A stretch of DNA of 64,000 nucleotides from Cellulomonas sp. 73-145 (lineage in GTDB: Bacteria; Actinomycetota; Actinomycetes; Actinomycetales; Cellulomonadaceae): NCBI GenBank assembly GCA_001898185.1, contig MKTI01000010.1:205737-269736 (forward strand). The letters run 5' to 3'. The notes below the pieces were generated by a model. That model had not been told where the DNA came from. It did no database searches and was given only the letters and a program-made list of their open reading frames with translations. Below are positions 52,051 to 61,626 of this stretch, one piece after another; the stretch's first letter is position 1, and every line of letters begins with the position of its first letter. The translations under genes were made by a program, and so were the position numbers.

Positions 52051-52056
52051 ACCCTA
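52051..52056 (-). promoter_or_regulatory. -10 box of pyrG
   Basis: Reads TAGGGT on the minus strand, 8 bases before the GTG at 52042. It shows that pyrG can be transcribed apart from murJ. Confidence 0.5.
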
Positions 52057-52124
52057 CCGGACCGTTCGACCCGCCCGACGCCGCGGCACGCCCCGCGGCG
52101 TCGTCGGGCGGTCCCGAGCGCCGC

Positions 52125-53759
52125 TCAGCTCCGGGCCGGTTCGTGCTCCGCTCGCAGCATCCCGTGCACGGTCTCGCGGTCCAGGCCCAGGACCGCCCCG
52201 ACCACCACGAGCAGCGCGACGAGCCCGGCTCCGGCCGCAGCCCCGAGCGCGGTCCAGGCGCCGGTGCCGGCGACGTGCGACACCGCATCCGCCACCCACC
52301 GACCCGCGACGGCCGCCACCGCACCGGCACCGCCCAGGACGAGCAGCGTGCGGGTCAGTCCGTCGAGCGCCGCCGGACCCGCCGCCCTCCGCAGCGCCAC
52401 GAGCGTCGCGCCGCCCCCGGCGGTCATCCCGGCCGTCGTGGCGAGGCCGAGCGCGGTCAGCACGGCGGCACGGTCGGGTCCGTGCGACGTCAGCGCGACG
52501 ACGGCCACCACCGCGACGACCGCCACCGTGCCCCAGCCCACGGCGGCGCTCACGACGGCCGAACGCGCCCGCTCGAGGGCGTACAGCGTCCGGGACACGT
52601 GGAACATCGCCGCGAAGCCGACCACCCCTGGGAGCATCCACGTGAGCAGGGCGGTCATGTCGGGCTGCACGGACGGGCTGTGCGACAGCGCCGCGAACAC
52701 CCGGGCCACCGCCGGTGCGGCCGCCAGCAGGGCCGCGGCTCCGGCGGCCGCGGCGGCCAGCACGGCGCGGGTGGTGAGCGCGGACAGCCGTGCGAACCCG
52801 TCCTGGTCCGCTGCGGCGACCCGCGCGGCGACCCGCGGGAAGGTCGACGTGGCCAAGGGCACGACGAGGATCGCGTAGGGCAGCAGGTACACCTGCTGCC
52901 CGTACACGAACGTCGTGTACGAACCGCTCGTGCCGCGGGTGACGGCGAGCTGCAGCACCACCAGCACCGAGAGCTGCTGGGCGGCGACGGCCCCGACACC
53001 CGCGAACGCCAGCGACCTGAACCGGCGTGCCACCCCCGGGGGGAACCGCAGCGTCGGACGGACGGCGACCCCGAGCCGACGTACCGGGACGAGCATCGGG
53101 AAGCACATGGACGCCACGCCCGCGGTGGTCCCCCAGGCCAGCACCTGCAGGGCGGCGCCGGGGACAGCGGCCGGGTCGTCCCGCTGGCCGTGCGCCAGCA
53201 GCCCGTACCCGAGGAAGGTCGCGACGACCACCAGCGACGACATCACGGGCGCGAAGGCCGGCCAGAAGAACCGCCGGTGCGCCTGCAGCACCGCATAGAG
53301 CAGCACCGTCAACCCGTACATCGGCACCTGCACCGCGAACACGACGACGAAGAAGCGCAGGACCTCGACCGCCCCCGCACCGCGGTCGCCGGCGACGAGC
53401 CGAGCCACCGGACCGGACACGGCCGCCAGCAGCAGCCCGAGCGGGGCGAGGACCAGCAGGGTCCAGCCGAGCGCGGCACCGACGATCCGGTCCACCTCCG
53501 CCACGTCGCGGCGCAGCACCGGTCCCGCCAGCAACGGCACGAGCGCGCCGGCGAGGGCTCCACCGGCTGCCACCTCGAACAGCACGTTGGGCAGCACGTT
53601 GGCGGAGTTGTAGGCGTCGGCCACCCCACCCATCCCGACGGTGCCCGCGCCGACCAGGTAGCGGACGAAGCCCAGCACGCGGGACAGCGCGGTGACCACG
53701 GCGATCATCGCCGCGGCGCCGGCGAGCCCGCCGAGCAGCCGGCGGCGCGCGGGACTCAC
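52125..53759 (-). CDS. murJ: Lipid II flippase MurJ (MviN family)
   Basis: 544 aa, about 14 membrane segments with the MviN/MATE-like fold. [21 protein letters not shown] is the conserved first-helix region (short form: [15 protein letters not shown]) and [23 protein letters not shown] the second ([17 protein letters not shown]). It moves lipid II across the membrane. The GTG at 53759 overlaps the stop of the MraY-like gene. It lacks the cytosolic pseudokinase tail of mycobacterial MviN. Confidence 0.92.
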   Translation of the reverse strand: MSPARRRLLGGLAGAAAMIAVVTALSRVLGFVRYLVGAGTVGMGGVADAYNSANVLPNVLFEVAAGGALAGALVPLLAGPVLRRDVAEVDRIVGAALGWTLLVLAPLGLLLAAVSGPVARLVAGDRGAGAVEVLRFFVVVFAVQVPMYGLTVLLYAVLQAHRRFFWPAFAPVMSSLVVVATFLGYGLLAHGQRDDPAAVPGAALQVLAWGTTAGVASMCFPMLVPVRRLGVAVRPTLRFPPGVARRFRSLAFAGVGAVAAQQLSVLVVLQLAVTRGTSGSYTTFVYGQQVYLLPYAILVVPLATSTFPRVAARVAAADQDGFARLSALTTRAVLAAAAAGAAALLAAAPAVARVFAALSHSPSVQPDMTALLTWMLPGVVGFAAMFHVSRTLYALERARSAVVSAAVGWGTVAVVAVVAVVALTSHGPDRAAVLTALGLATTAGMTAGGGATLVALRRAAGPAALDGLTRTLLVLGGAGAVAAVAGRWVADAVSHVAGTGAWTALGAAAGAGLVALLVVVGAVLGLDRETVHGMLRAEHEPARS

Positions 53760-54613
53760 CCCCGGCCTGGCCGGCGACGCCGGCCCCAGGCGTCGACGGC
53801 CGCCAGCGCCGGCGTCCGCTCGATCACGGCAGTGAAGCTGACCCGTTCGCTCGCCACAGTCAGGGCACCGACGGTCACCAGCCACGCGATGCGGACGGCG
53901 CGCGGAGCGCTCTGTGCGATGGCCGTGCCGAGGGCCGCCCCGAGCGCGTTGGCGCCGCAGTCCCCGAGCATGTCGGTCTCGGCCAGATCGGGCTCAGAAG
54001 CCGCCACCGCGGCGCCGAGCACCGCGCTCGCCGGCACCGCACCGGGTCCGCCCGCCAGCGCTACGGGTCCGGCGACGGCGGCGGCGGCCTTCAGCGCGCG
54101 ACCTGGGCGCAGGTCGAGCAGGTTCACCAGGTTCGCCGTCCCGGCGATGATCGTGGCGTCCACCAGCACGTCGGCGGTCCGCCGTCCGCGGGGGCCCACG
54201 CGTGGGAGCAGCGCTGCCGCCACCACCGCCGATGCGCCGATCCCCAGCACCTTCAGCCCCCCGGTGGTCAGCCGCCCCCGCGCCAGCGCACCCAGGTGCC
54301 CGCGCAGCCCCTTGGCCGGCTCCGTACCGGCTTCACCCAGGTCGTCCAGCAGCCCGAAGCCGCCGGCGCCCAGCACGGCCACCGCCGCGGCAAGCCGTCC
54401 CCGAGCCGTCGTCGCCCCGCTCAGCGCTCCCGTCAGCACACCGACGGTCACGGCCGGTCCCTCGAGCAGGCTGACCGGCTCGCCGGCGTGGTTCCGGCGC
54501 GTCCACCGGGCGGGCCCGCCAGGGGGCTGCCAGTCCAGCGCACCGCGGACCACCGAGGTGGTCGCGGCCGCCGCGAAACCGGTGAGGGCGCGGCGCAGCA
54601 GCCCGACGCTCAC
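53756..54613 (-). CDS. MraY/WecA-like membrane protein (polyprenyl-phosphate phosphosugar transferase superfamily), role unknown
   Basis: 285 aa, ~8 membrane segments, shorter than MraY (~360). Superfamily motifs are kept in order: N-terminal RRNHAGEPVSLLEGP, Asp90-Asp91 in FGLLDDLGEAG, KGLRGHLGALARGRLTTG, the NLVNLLDLRPGRALK block (Asn161, Asn164, Asp167) and DMLGDCGANALG (Asp218). These residues bind Mg and the nucleotide sugar in MraY/WecA. A separate mraY would be expected in the dcw cluster, so this is a paralogue. It sits in an overlapping run between steB and murJ, which suggests a role in envelope lipid carriers. Confidence 0.78.
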   Translation of the reverse strand: MSVGLLRRALTGFAAAATTSVVRGALDWQPPGGPARWTRRNHAGEPVSLLEGPAVTVGVLTGALSGATTARGRLAAAVAVLGAGGFGLLDDLGEAGTEPAKGLRGHLGALARGRLTTGGLKVLGIGASAVVAAALLPRVGPRGRRTADVLVDATIIAGTANLVNLLDLRPGRALKAAAAVAGPVALAGGPGAVPASAVLGAAVAASEPDLAETDMLGDCGANALGAALGTAIAQSAPRAVRIAWLVTVGALTVASERVSFTAVIERTPALAAVDAWGRRRRPGRG

Positions 54614-55602
54614 CCGGCGGTCCGGGCGCCGGCAGTCGTCGGCACCGCCGTGCGCGCCGGCATCGGGGACAGACCGCTGCCGAAGCCGTAGTGACCGTTG
54701 GTCCCCGCGATGCGCGCCGCGAGGGCGAGCGGCACGGTGACCTGACCGGTGATCGTGTCCGCGCCGGAGACCGTGGTCACCGCACCGTTGAGCGACTTGT
54801 CGGCCAGCACGGCCGACACCAGCGAACCCGCCGCGACCGACCCGTCCACCAGCACAGCGCCGTGCGAGAACGACTGTGCCGCGCCGACCACCGCGAGCGC
54901 TGAGCTCGTCGCGTCCTGCGCCGGGGTCGGTGCCGGGGTCGCCGCGCTCGTCGTCGCGACCGGGACGGCCAGCACCACGACGGCGTCGGCCGGCGCCGTG
55001 ACGGGGTTGGCGAGCGTGATCAGCGGTGTCTGACCCGAGGACAGCAGCTGCAGCAGCACGGTGGAGTCCTGCGTCAGGGTGTCGGGCTTGCCGGACTCGG
55101 CGCGAACCAGCCCCTGCACCAGCGCCTGCGCCAGCTGGGCCTGCACGCCAGCCCCCTGATCGGGCGCCGGGTTCAGGTAGCCGAGGAGATAGCCGACCAG
55201 GCCCTGCCGGAAGCTGCGCTGGTCCGTCGACGACCACGCGTCCGTCAAGGTCACGTGGGCGCTGACCGTGGCGCCGGCCTGCGTGAGCCGGGCGTCGACG
55301 GCGGTGCGCTCGTCCTGCGGGACGGCGCCGAGCGCGACGACCGCGACGCGCCGGTCCTTCAGGGTCCCCTGCACCAGCTGCCCGCTCGCCGCGTCGAGGT
55401 AGGCATCGCTGTTCTTCAGCTGACCCGCCGTGTCGTCGAGCTGGCTGCGCAGCTGCGCCTTCTCGGTGCGGAGCTGCTGCACCTGGCCCGTGAGGGTGTC
55501 GCCCAGCGTCTGCTTCAGCGGGCCGGCGCCGAGCGCGATGCCCACGGCGAGCGCGAGGAAGACGGAGATCAGGGAGACGAGGTGGTACCGGAAGTCGATC
55601 AC
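54610..55602 (-). CDS. SteB / MctB family membrane protein
   Basis: 330 aa. One N-terminal membrane helix (VSLISVFLALAVGIALGAG) is followed by a coiled coil (TGQVQQLRTEKAQLRSQLD) and an external domain, with an Ala/Pro-rich stretch near the C-terminus. Homologues are annotated as copper transporter MctB (Rv1698); the Corynebacterium homologue is SteB, which works with SteA in cell separation. It follows steA by 49 bases, favouring the SteB role. No copper-binding Cys or His cluster is visible. Start at GTG 55602 (VIDFRYHLVSL). Confidence 0.85.
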   Translation of the reverse strand: MIDFRYHLVSLISVFLALAVGIALGAGPLKQTLGDTLTGQVQQLRTEKAQLRSQLDDTAGQLKNSDAYLDAASGQLVQGTLKDRRVAVVALGAVPQDERTAVDARLTQAGATVSAHVTLTDAWSSTDQRSFRQGLVGYLLGYLNPAPDQGAGVQAQLAQALVQGLVRAESGKPDTLTQDSTVLLQLLSSGQTPLITLANPVTAPADAVVVLAVPVATTSAATPAPTPAQDATSSALAVVGAAQSFSHGAVLVDGSVAAGSLVSAVLADKSLNGAVTTVSGADTITGQVTVPLALAARIAGTNGHYGFGSGLSPMPARTAVPTTAGARTAG

Positions 55603-55651
55603 TGGACGCGCTCTCGGTCGAGGTCGGGACGGGCAGCAGGCTGGTCGGACG

Positions 55652-56839
55652 TCACGGCAGGCCCCCGAACAGCCCGCGTACCCACGAGACGACGTCGTCG
55701 AACCGCGCACCGAGCAGCCCGTACAGCGCCTGGCCGCCGACGGTCGACGCGAGCGCGACGCCCAGCGCGAACAGTCCTGCGGCGATCAGCAACACCAGCT
55801 GGAGGTTGGAGATGCCGTGCCGGTACAGCTGCGACACCCCCTTGGCGTCCACCAGCTTGCCGCCCACCCGGAGGCGGGTCAGGAACGTGCTGGCCATGCC
55901 GGAACGGCCCTTGTCGAGGAACTCCACCAGCGTGGCGTGCGTGCCGAGCGCCACGATCAGCTCGGCGCCCTTGTCGTCCGCGAGCAGCATCGCCACGTCC
56001 TCGCTGGTCCCCGTCGCCGGGAACACCACGTACGGGATGCCGAGCGCCTCGACGCGCGCCAGGCCGGGCGCCCGCCCGTCGCGATAGGCGTGCACCACCA
56101 CTTCGGCACCGCACCGCAGGGCCCGGTCGGAGACGGAGTCCATGTCGCCGACGATCAGGTCGGGCCGCGCACCGGCCTCGAGGATCGCGTCCGCACCGCC
56201 GTCCACCCCGATCAGCACGGGGTGGAACTCCCGGATGTACGGGCGCAGCGCGACGAGGTCCTCCTTGTAGTGGTAGCCCCGCACGACGACGAGCACCTGA
56301 CGGCCCTCGATGGGCGTGCGGACGTCCGGCACGCCGACGCCGTCGAGCAGCAGCTCCCGTTCCCGCCGCAGGTAGTCCATCGTGTTGGCGGCGAACGACT
56401 CGAGCTGTACCGACAGGCCCGCACGCGCCGCCTCCATCGAGGCCGCGACGGACTCCACCGTCTGCAGGTCCCCCTCGGCGATCAGGCGGTCCTGGTCGAA
56501 AACGGCGCCGTCCGCGACCCGGATCACCCGTCCGTCGGACACCGACATGACATCAGGGCCGAGGTCGTCGATGAGCGGGACCCCTGCCGCCACCAGGATC
56601 TCGGGACCCAGGTTCGGGTACCGGCCTGAGGTCGAGCGCGCGGCGTTCAGGACCGCCGCGGGACGGCAGGCGACCAGGGCCTCCGCCGCCACGCGGTCGA
56701 GGTCGAGGTGGTCGATGACCGCGACGTCACCAGGTCGTAGACGCTTGGTCAGGGCCTTCGTGCGGCGGTCGACCCGTGCCGGGCCCACGACCTCGTCGGC
56801 GCCGGCCGTATGACCGTGCCTGCGCAGGGAGAGTTTCAT
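55652..56839 (-). CDS. steA: SteA, cell-separation factor with thiamin-pyrophosphokinase-like domain
   Basis: 395 aa. N-terminal ~180 residues are specific to the family (ALTKRLRPGDVAVIDHLDLD); residues ~180-330 resemble thiamin pyrophosphokinase (GVDGGADAILEAG, RPDLIVGDMDSVSD), and a single membrane helix lies near the C-terminus (LVLLIAAGLFALGVALAS). In Corynebacterium SteA binds SteB and acts with the RipC-FtsEX hydrolase pathway. Kinase activity is not expected, since the rest of the active site is altered. Seven bases after recN. Confidence 0.9.
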   Translation of the reverse strand: MKLSLRRHGHTAGADEVVGPARVDRRTKALTKRLRPGDVAVIDHLDLDRVAAEALVACRPAAVLNAARSTSGRYPNLGPEILVAAGVPLIDDLGPDVMSVSDGRVIRVADGAVFDQDRLIAEGDLQTVESVAASMEAARAGLSVQLESFAANTMDYLRRERELLLDGVGVPDVRTPIEGRQVLVVVRGYHYKEDLVALRPYIREFHPVLIGVDGGADAILEAGARPDLIVGDMDSVSDRALRCGAEVVVHAYRDGRAPGLARVEALGIPYVVFPATGTSEDVAMLLADDKGAELIVALGTHATLVEFLDKGRSGMASTFLTRLRVGGKLVDAKGVSQLYRHGISNLQLVLLIAAGLFALGVALASTVGGQALYGLLGARFDDVVSWVRGLFGGLP

Positions 56840-56845
56840 CGCGGT

Positions 56846-58582
56846 TCATCGTCCCACGCCCGACTGCGCCAGGAGCTCCGCCGCGTGCGCGCGAGCCGCC
56901 TCGGAATCCTCCTGACCAGCCAGCATGCGTGCCAGCTCACGGACCCGGTCCTCGCCCACGACCGATCGGACGTCCGACTCGGTGACCAGGTCGTGCCCGC
57001 CCGCCGTGGACTTCGTCACCACGAGATGCGTGTCCGCGAACGCGGCGACCTGCGCCAGGTGGGTGACGACGAGCACCTGCGCCGACCGGGCGAGCTGCGC
57101 CAGGCGCCGTCCGACCTCGACTGCCGCCTTGCCGCCCACGCCGGCGTCCACCTCGTCGAACACGAAGGTGCCCGGGGTCTGCGCCCGAGCGCCGCCCGAC
57201 GTCGCCAACGACACCTCGATCGCCAGCATCACGCGGGACAACTCGCCGCCGGACGCCCCCTTGCCGAGCGGTCGCGCCGGGGCGCCGGCGTGCGGCACCA
57301 GCAGCAGCTCCACCCGGTCCGCGCCGTGCACCGAGGGCTCGTCCGCGTCCTCGACCACCACCTCGAGGCGCGCGCCCGCCATGGCGAGACCGGCGAGCTC
57401 GGCCGTGACGCTCTCTGCCAGCCTGGTCGCGGCCGCGCGCCGGGCCGCGCCGATCTCGGTGGCCAGAGCCTGGACCTCGGCGTCGAGCTCGGTGCGGCGC
57501 GTCCGCAGCGCCTCGATCCGGCCGCCGTCGTCCTCGAGCTCCAGCAGCCGCAGACCCGCCTGCCGGGCCCAAGCCAGCACACCCGCGACATCGCCGCCGT
57601 GGCTCCGTGTCAGGGTGGCCAGCTCGGCACGCCGAGACTGCACGGCCTCGAGCCGCGCCGGGTCCGCCTGCAGGTCCTGCAGATACCCGGCGAGGTCCGT
57701 CGCGACATCCGCGAGCAGGTACCCCGCCTCGGCCACCCGTGTCGCCAGGGCCGCCAGCGTCGGGTCGTGCGCGCCCGCCTGGTCCAGCAGGCGCCGCGCG
57801 GCGTCCACGAGGAGCGTCGCTGCCGGGGCCTCGCCGGCCTCGTCCTCACCGGCGAGCGCGCCGTGCGCCGCGCTCGCGGCGGACCGCAGATCCTCGGCGT
57901 GGGTCAGGCGCTCCGCCTCGTCGGCCAGCGCGACGTCCTCCTCGGGCTGCGGGTCGATCCGCTCCACCTCGGCGAGTCCGAGGCGCAGGAGCTCCGCCTC
58001 GCGCGAGCGGTCCTGCGCCCGCTCGACGAGCTCGGTCAGCTCGGCGTCCACCTGGGCGCGGGTCGTCCATGCGACCCGGTAGGCCGCCAGACGATCCCGG
58101 TGCTCCGGCCCGACGAACTCGTCGAGCGCCTCCCGCTGGGCCGCCGGCGTCCGCAGGCGCAGCTGGTCCGCCTGTCCGTGCACCGTCACCAGCGCGTCCG
58201 CGATCTCCGCCAGAACCCCCTGAGGCACGGACCGACCGCCCAGGTGGGCGCGGGACCGGCCCACGCTGTCCGGCCCGGCGGCCGTCACGGTCCGCAGCAG
58301 CACCAGCGAGCCGTCGTCGTCCAGCTCCGCGCCCGCGTCGGTCACACGCGCGATCGCGTCCGGGTGGCCGTCGAGGTGCACCCGTCCCTCGACGGCGGCC
58401 GCCGGCGCGCCGACGCGCACGGTCGCGGGGTCCGCCTTGCCTCCCAGCAGCAGCGAGAGTGCGGTCAGCACCATCGTCTTGCCGGCGCCGGTCTCGCCGG
58501 TCAGCACCGTCAGGCCCGGCCCCAGGGCCATCTGGGCCTGCCCGATGACACCGAGGTCGCTGATCCGGATCTCCTCGATCAC
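56846..58582 (-). CDS. recN: DNA repair protein RecN
   Basis: 578 aa. SMC-like ATPase: Walker A LTGETGAGKTM near residue 30, long central coiled coils, signature KGASGGELSRVMLAIE and Walker B TFVFDEVDAGVGG, H-loop VVTHLAQVAAFAD. It acts at DNA double-strand breaks. The GTG at 58582 overlaps the nadK stop. Confidence 0.96.
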   Translation of the reverse strand: MIEEIRISDLGVIGQAQMALGPGLTVLTGETGAGKTMVLTALSLLLGGKADPATVRVGAPAAAVEGRVHLDGHPDAIARVTDAGAELDDDGSLVLLRTVTAAGPDSVGRSRAHLGGRSVPQGVLAEIADALVTVHGQADQLRLRTPAAQREALDEFVGPEHRDRLAAYRVAWTTRAQVDAELTELVERAQDRSREAELLRLGLAEVERIDPQPEEDVALADEAERLTHAEDLRSAASAAHGALAGEDEAGEAPAATLLVDAARRLLDQAGAHDPTLAALATRVAEAGYLLADVATDLAGYLQDLQADPARLEAVQSRRAELATLTRSHGGDVAGVLAWARQAGLRLLELEDDGGRIEALRTRRTELDAEVQALATEIGAARRAAATRLAESVTAELAGLAMAGARLEVVVEDADEPSVHGADRVELLLVPHAGAPARPLGKGASGGELSRVMLAIEVSLATSGGARAQTPGTFVFDEVDAGVGGKAAVEVGRRLAQLARSAQVLVVTHLAQVAAFADTHLVVTKSTAGGHDLVTESDVRSVVGEDRVRELARMLAGQEDSEAARAHAAELLAQSGVGR

Positions 58583-59532
58583 GGCACGTCCTCCGCGGGC
58601 GTCTCCGTCTGCTGCTCCGGGCCGGCCGGCCGGGCACCCGCCTCGCCGGGCGCGACGGGTCGCCCCCTGCGCGGCCGCACCACGGCGGAGTGGCCACGCC
58701 AGCCCTGGACCGACAGGCCGAACTTGTTCACGAGCCGGGTGGTGAACGGCGCCGGCGTCAGGCGGGCCATCCGCACCGGCACGTCGCTCAGCCACACCTC
58801 CAGCCGGGACCCGGGGGGTGCGTCGAGCCTTCGTCGTCCGTCGTTCGTCAGCACCGCCCCCGAGGGTGAGCGTTCGAGGATCTCCACCGCGACGACGCTG
58901 TGCGGACCGATCACCAAGGGCCGAGCGAAGAGGGCGTGCGCCGCCAACGGGACGACGATCAGGCCCTCGACGTCCGGCCACACCACCGGCCCGCCTCCGG
59001 AGAAGGCGTGCGCGGTCGACCCGGTGGCGGTCGCGACGACGATGCCGTCCGTGCCGAACGAGGCGAGCGGCCGGTCGTCGACCTCCGTGATCACCTCGAT
59101 CATCTTGGCCGCCTCGGTCTTCTGCAGCGCGGCGTCGTTCAGCGCCCACCCGGTGCGCTCCTCGCCGTTCGGGCTGATGACCCGCACCTCGAGCGTGCTG
59201 CGCTCCTCGACGACGAAGTCGCCGCTCGTCAGCCTCCGGACGGCCGCGGTGACGTTGTCCGGCTCGATCTCCGCCAGGAAGCCGACATGGCCGAGGTTGA
59301 CGCCGAGCATCGGCACACCGGTCCCGCGGGTGAGCTCCGCGGCCCGCAGGATCGTGCCGTCGCCCCCGAGCACCACGGCGAGGTCGAAGGTGGGCAGATC
59401 CGCTGCCGTCGCGTCCTCCTCGGCCGTGACCGGCTCCACGCCGGCGCGCTCGAGCTCCCGCACCACGACCAGCGTCGCGGCCACGGCCTCCGGCCGGCCG
59501 CGGTGGGTGACGACCAGTGCACGACGTGTCAT
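58579..59532 (-). CDS. nadK: NAD kinase
   Basis: 317 aa. GGDGT at residues 56-60 is the kinase motif; LGVNLGHVGFLAEI, NDAALQ and TATGSTAHAFSGGGP are the other conserved blocks. It phosphorylates NAD+ to NADP+, using ATP or polyphosphate. The last ~30 residues are a Pro/Glu-rich extension. ATG overlaps the tlyA stop (ATGA), giving the tlyA-nadK-recN order common in actinobacteria. Confidence 0.96.
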   Translation of the reverse strand: MTRRALVVTHRGRPEAVAATLVVVRELERAGVEPVTAEEDATAADLPTFDLAVVLGGDGTILRAAELTRGTGVPMLGVNLGHVGFLAEIEPDNVTAAVRRLTSGDFVVEERSTLEVRVISPNGEERTGWALNDAALQKTEAAKMIEVITEVDDRPLASFGTDGIVVATATGSTAHAFSGGGPVVWPDVEGLIVVPLAAHALFARPLVIGPHSVVAVEILERSPSGAVLTNDGRRRLDAPPGSRLEVWLSDVPVRMARLTPAPFTTRLVNKFGLSVQGWRGHSAVVRPRRGRPVAPGEAGARPAGPEQQTETPAEDVP

Positions 59533-60341
59533 GCGTCCTCCTCCAGCACGACCGAGTCGACGCGGTCGACCGGCATCGGCTCGACCCGTCGAGCGGCTCC
59601 CGGTGCGACGAGCCGCATCAGGTACTCGACGTTGCCGCTCGGCCCCGGCAGCACGCTCCGGAGCAGGTCTACAGGCGTCAGGTCCGCCGCCTCGGCCGCC
59701 TCGAGCACACCGAGCACCGCGTCCCTGCGGAGCGCCGGGCTGCGCACCACACCGCCGGAGCCGAGCCGCTCGCGCCCCACCTCGAACTGCGGCTTGACGA
59801 GCAGCACGAGGTCAGCACCCGGTGCCGCGACGGCCGAGAGCGGCGCGACGACCAGGCGCAGCGAGATGAACGAGAGGTCCGCGACGACCAGCTCCGGCGG
59901 CGGCTGGACGTCCCCGGCAACCAGGTCACGGACGTTGACGCCCTCGCGCACGTCGACGCGCGGGTCGGAACGCAGCTCCGGACGCAGCTGCCCGTGCCCG
60001 ACGTCGACGGCGACGACCGAGGCGGCGCCCCGTCGCAGCAGCACGTCCGTGAAACCGCCCGTGCTCGCACCGGCGTCCAGGCAGCGGCGTCCCGCGACCG
60101 CGAGACCCTGCGACTGCCACACGTCGAGCGCACCGGCGAGCTTGTGGCCCGCACGGGACGCGTACCCCGGGTCCTGGGCGTCGGGCTCCACGACGAGCAC
60201 GCGCTCGGGCTCGACCGCCGCGGAGGCACGCTCCACGCGAGACCCGTCCAACCGCACCCGGCCGGCCGCGATGAGCTGCCCGGCATCGCCGCGCGACCGG
60301 GCGAGCCCGCGACGCACCAGCTCGACGTCGACCCGTGCCAC
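59529..60341 (-). CDS. tlyA: TlyA family rRNA (cytidine-2'-O)-methyltransferase
   Basis: 270 aa. N-terminal S4 RNA-binding domain (ARVDVELVRRGLARSRGDAG) and an FtsJ-like methyltransferase with the SAM motif LDAGASTGGFTD and VDVGHGQL, VADLSFISL. TlyA methylates C1409 of 16S and C1920 of 23S rRNA in mycobacteria, which makes ribosomes sensitive to capreomycin. GTG start, 8 bases after the 53-aa gene. Confidence 0.94.
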   Translation of the reverse strand: MARVDVELVRRGLARSRGDAGQLIAAGRVRLDGSRVERASAAVEPERVLVVEPDAQDPGYASRAGHKLAGALDVWQSQGLAVAGRRCLDAGASTGGFTDVLLRRGAASVVAVDVGHGQLRPELRSDPRVDVREGVNVRDLVAGDVQPPPELVVADLSFISLRLVVAPLSAVAAPGADLVLLVKPQFEVGRERLGSGGVVRSPALRRDAVLGVLEAAEAADLTPVDLLRSVLPGPSGNVEYLMRLVAPGAARRVEPMPVDRVDSVVLEEDA

Positions 60342-60349
60342 GACGGTGC

Positions 60350-60511
60350 TCAGCGGTCCGACTCGGCGAGCCGGTCCTGGAGCGCGGCGTGCACGGCCTC
60401 GAAGGCGGAGACGTGGGCCCGCAACGGGGCGTCCGCGAGCTCAGCCAGTGCGCCCAACGCGTCGTCGACGCCGTCGTCGCCCGTGCCCTCGCCCTGCAGG
60501 GACTCGGTCAC
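60350..60511 (-). CDS. Small acidic protein, 53 aa, between HAD and tlyA genes
   Basis: It starts at the GTG at 60511 with GGGAGG 7-9 bases upstream and stops at 60350-60352. The product begins VTESLQGEGTGDDGVDDALG and ends HAALQDRLAESDR. It is acidic and helical, with no Cys. A short gene in this position is found in many actinobacteria. Function unknown. It lies within the minus-strand operon, 8 bases before tlyA. Confidence 0.75.
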   Translation of the reverse strand: MTESLQGEGTGDDGVDDALGALAELADAPLRAHVSAFEAVHAALQDRLAESDR

Positions 60512-60615
60512 CCGCCATCCTCCCGATCGCGCCTGCCGTCGCTGCGGCCCTCGTCCACGCTACCGGCTGCAGCGGCACCCCACCCTCCACCACGCACAGG
60601 GTCGGACGGCACGCC

Positions 60616-61626
60616 TCAGACCGACGGCAGATCGGGGACGCTCGACGGCTCGACGGGCAGGCCGGCGTCCGCTGCCGCCCACGCCGCGGCGCATGCCGCT
60701 CGCACCAGGTCGACCGCGTCTCCGCCCGGTCGCAGCTCCAGCCGGCCACCGGCCACCCGTGCCGCAGCCTCGCCGCACACCCACCACTCGTCGTTCGGCA
60801 CCGGCACGGGGTGCGGCTGCAGCAGAGCACGCAGATCCGCGCCGATGTAGTGCGGCCGCTGACCCGGCACGGCGAGAACGTCGTCGCGGGCCGTGCTCAC
60901 GCCCGTGAGCACGTGGAGCCCCGGGAGGTCACCCGCACGCGCACCTGCGAGATCCGTGTCCAGCCGGTCACCCACGACCAGCGTCCGCACCCCGCCTGCA
61001 CGCGCGATCGCCAGCTGGTACATCGTGGGCTCCGGCTTGCCCGCACTGTCCGGCGTCACGCCGGTCGCGGACGTCACGGCAAGCACGAGAGAGCCGTTCC
61101 CGGGAGCGAACCCCCGTGCGGTCGGCAGACTGAGGTCGCGGTTCGAGGCGACGTACCAGGCGCCGTCCGCGACGGCGTAGGCAGCCTCCGCCAGCTGCGG
61201 CCAGGCGATGTCCGGACTGAAGCCCTGCGCGACGGCGTCGGGGTGCTCGTCGGCCGACGACACCACCTCGAACCCTTGGGCCCGCACGGCGTCCCGGAGT
61301 GCGTCGGCACCGACCACCAGCACCTTCGCCCCGCCGGCGAGGCGGGTGGCGAGCAGCTGCGCGGCCGCCTGTGCCGCGGTCATCACATCCGGAGCCGACG
61401 TCGGGATGCCGAGCTCCGTCAGCTGCTCCGCGACCACGTCCGGCGACCGTGAGGCGTTGTTCGTGACGAAGAGCGTCCGCATTCCACGCGCCCGCGCCTC
61501 GACGAGGCTCTCGGACGCCCACGGAACGCGCTCGTGCCCGCGGTACGCGACCCCGTCGAGGTCGACCAGGGCCAGGTCGAAGAGCTCCGCCAGCGGGCGG
61601 TCGGCCGCGAGCAGGCCTGCGCTCAC
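60616..61626 (-). CDS. HAD-IIA family hydrolase (NagD/PNPase-like phosphatase)
   Basis: 336 aa. Motif I LALVDLDGVAYRG (Asp22, Asp24), TLFVTNNASRSP as motif II, GKPEPTMYQLA and VVGDRLDTDLAGARAG as motifs III-IV. The large C2-type cap between motifs II and III is that of NagD-like phosphatases acting on sugar or glycerol phosphates; the mycobacterial neighbour of tlyA (Rv1692) is a glycerol-3-phosphate phosphatase. GTG start overlaps the stop of the TPR-like gene. Confidence 0.93.
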   Translation of the reverse strand: MSAGLLAADRPLAELFDLALVDLDGVAYRGHERVPWASESLVEARARGMRTLFVTNNASRSPDVVAEQLTELGIPTSAPDVMTAAQAAAQLLATRLAGGAKVLVVGADALRDAVRAQGFEVVSSADEHPDAVAQGFSPDIAWPQLAEAAYAVADGAWYVASNRDLSLPTARGFAPGNGSLVLAVTSATGVTPDSAGKPEPTMYQLAIARAGGVRTLVVGDRLDTDLAGARAGDLPGLHVLTGVSTARDDVLAVPGQRPHYIGADLRALLQPHPVPVPNDEWWVCGEAAARVAGGRLELRPGGDAVDLVRAACAAAWAAADAGLPVEPSSVPDLPSV

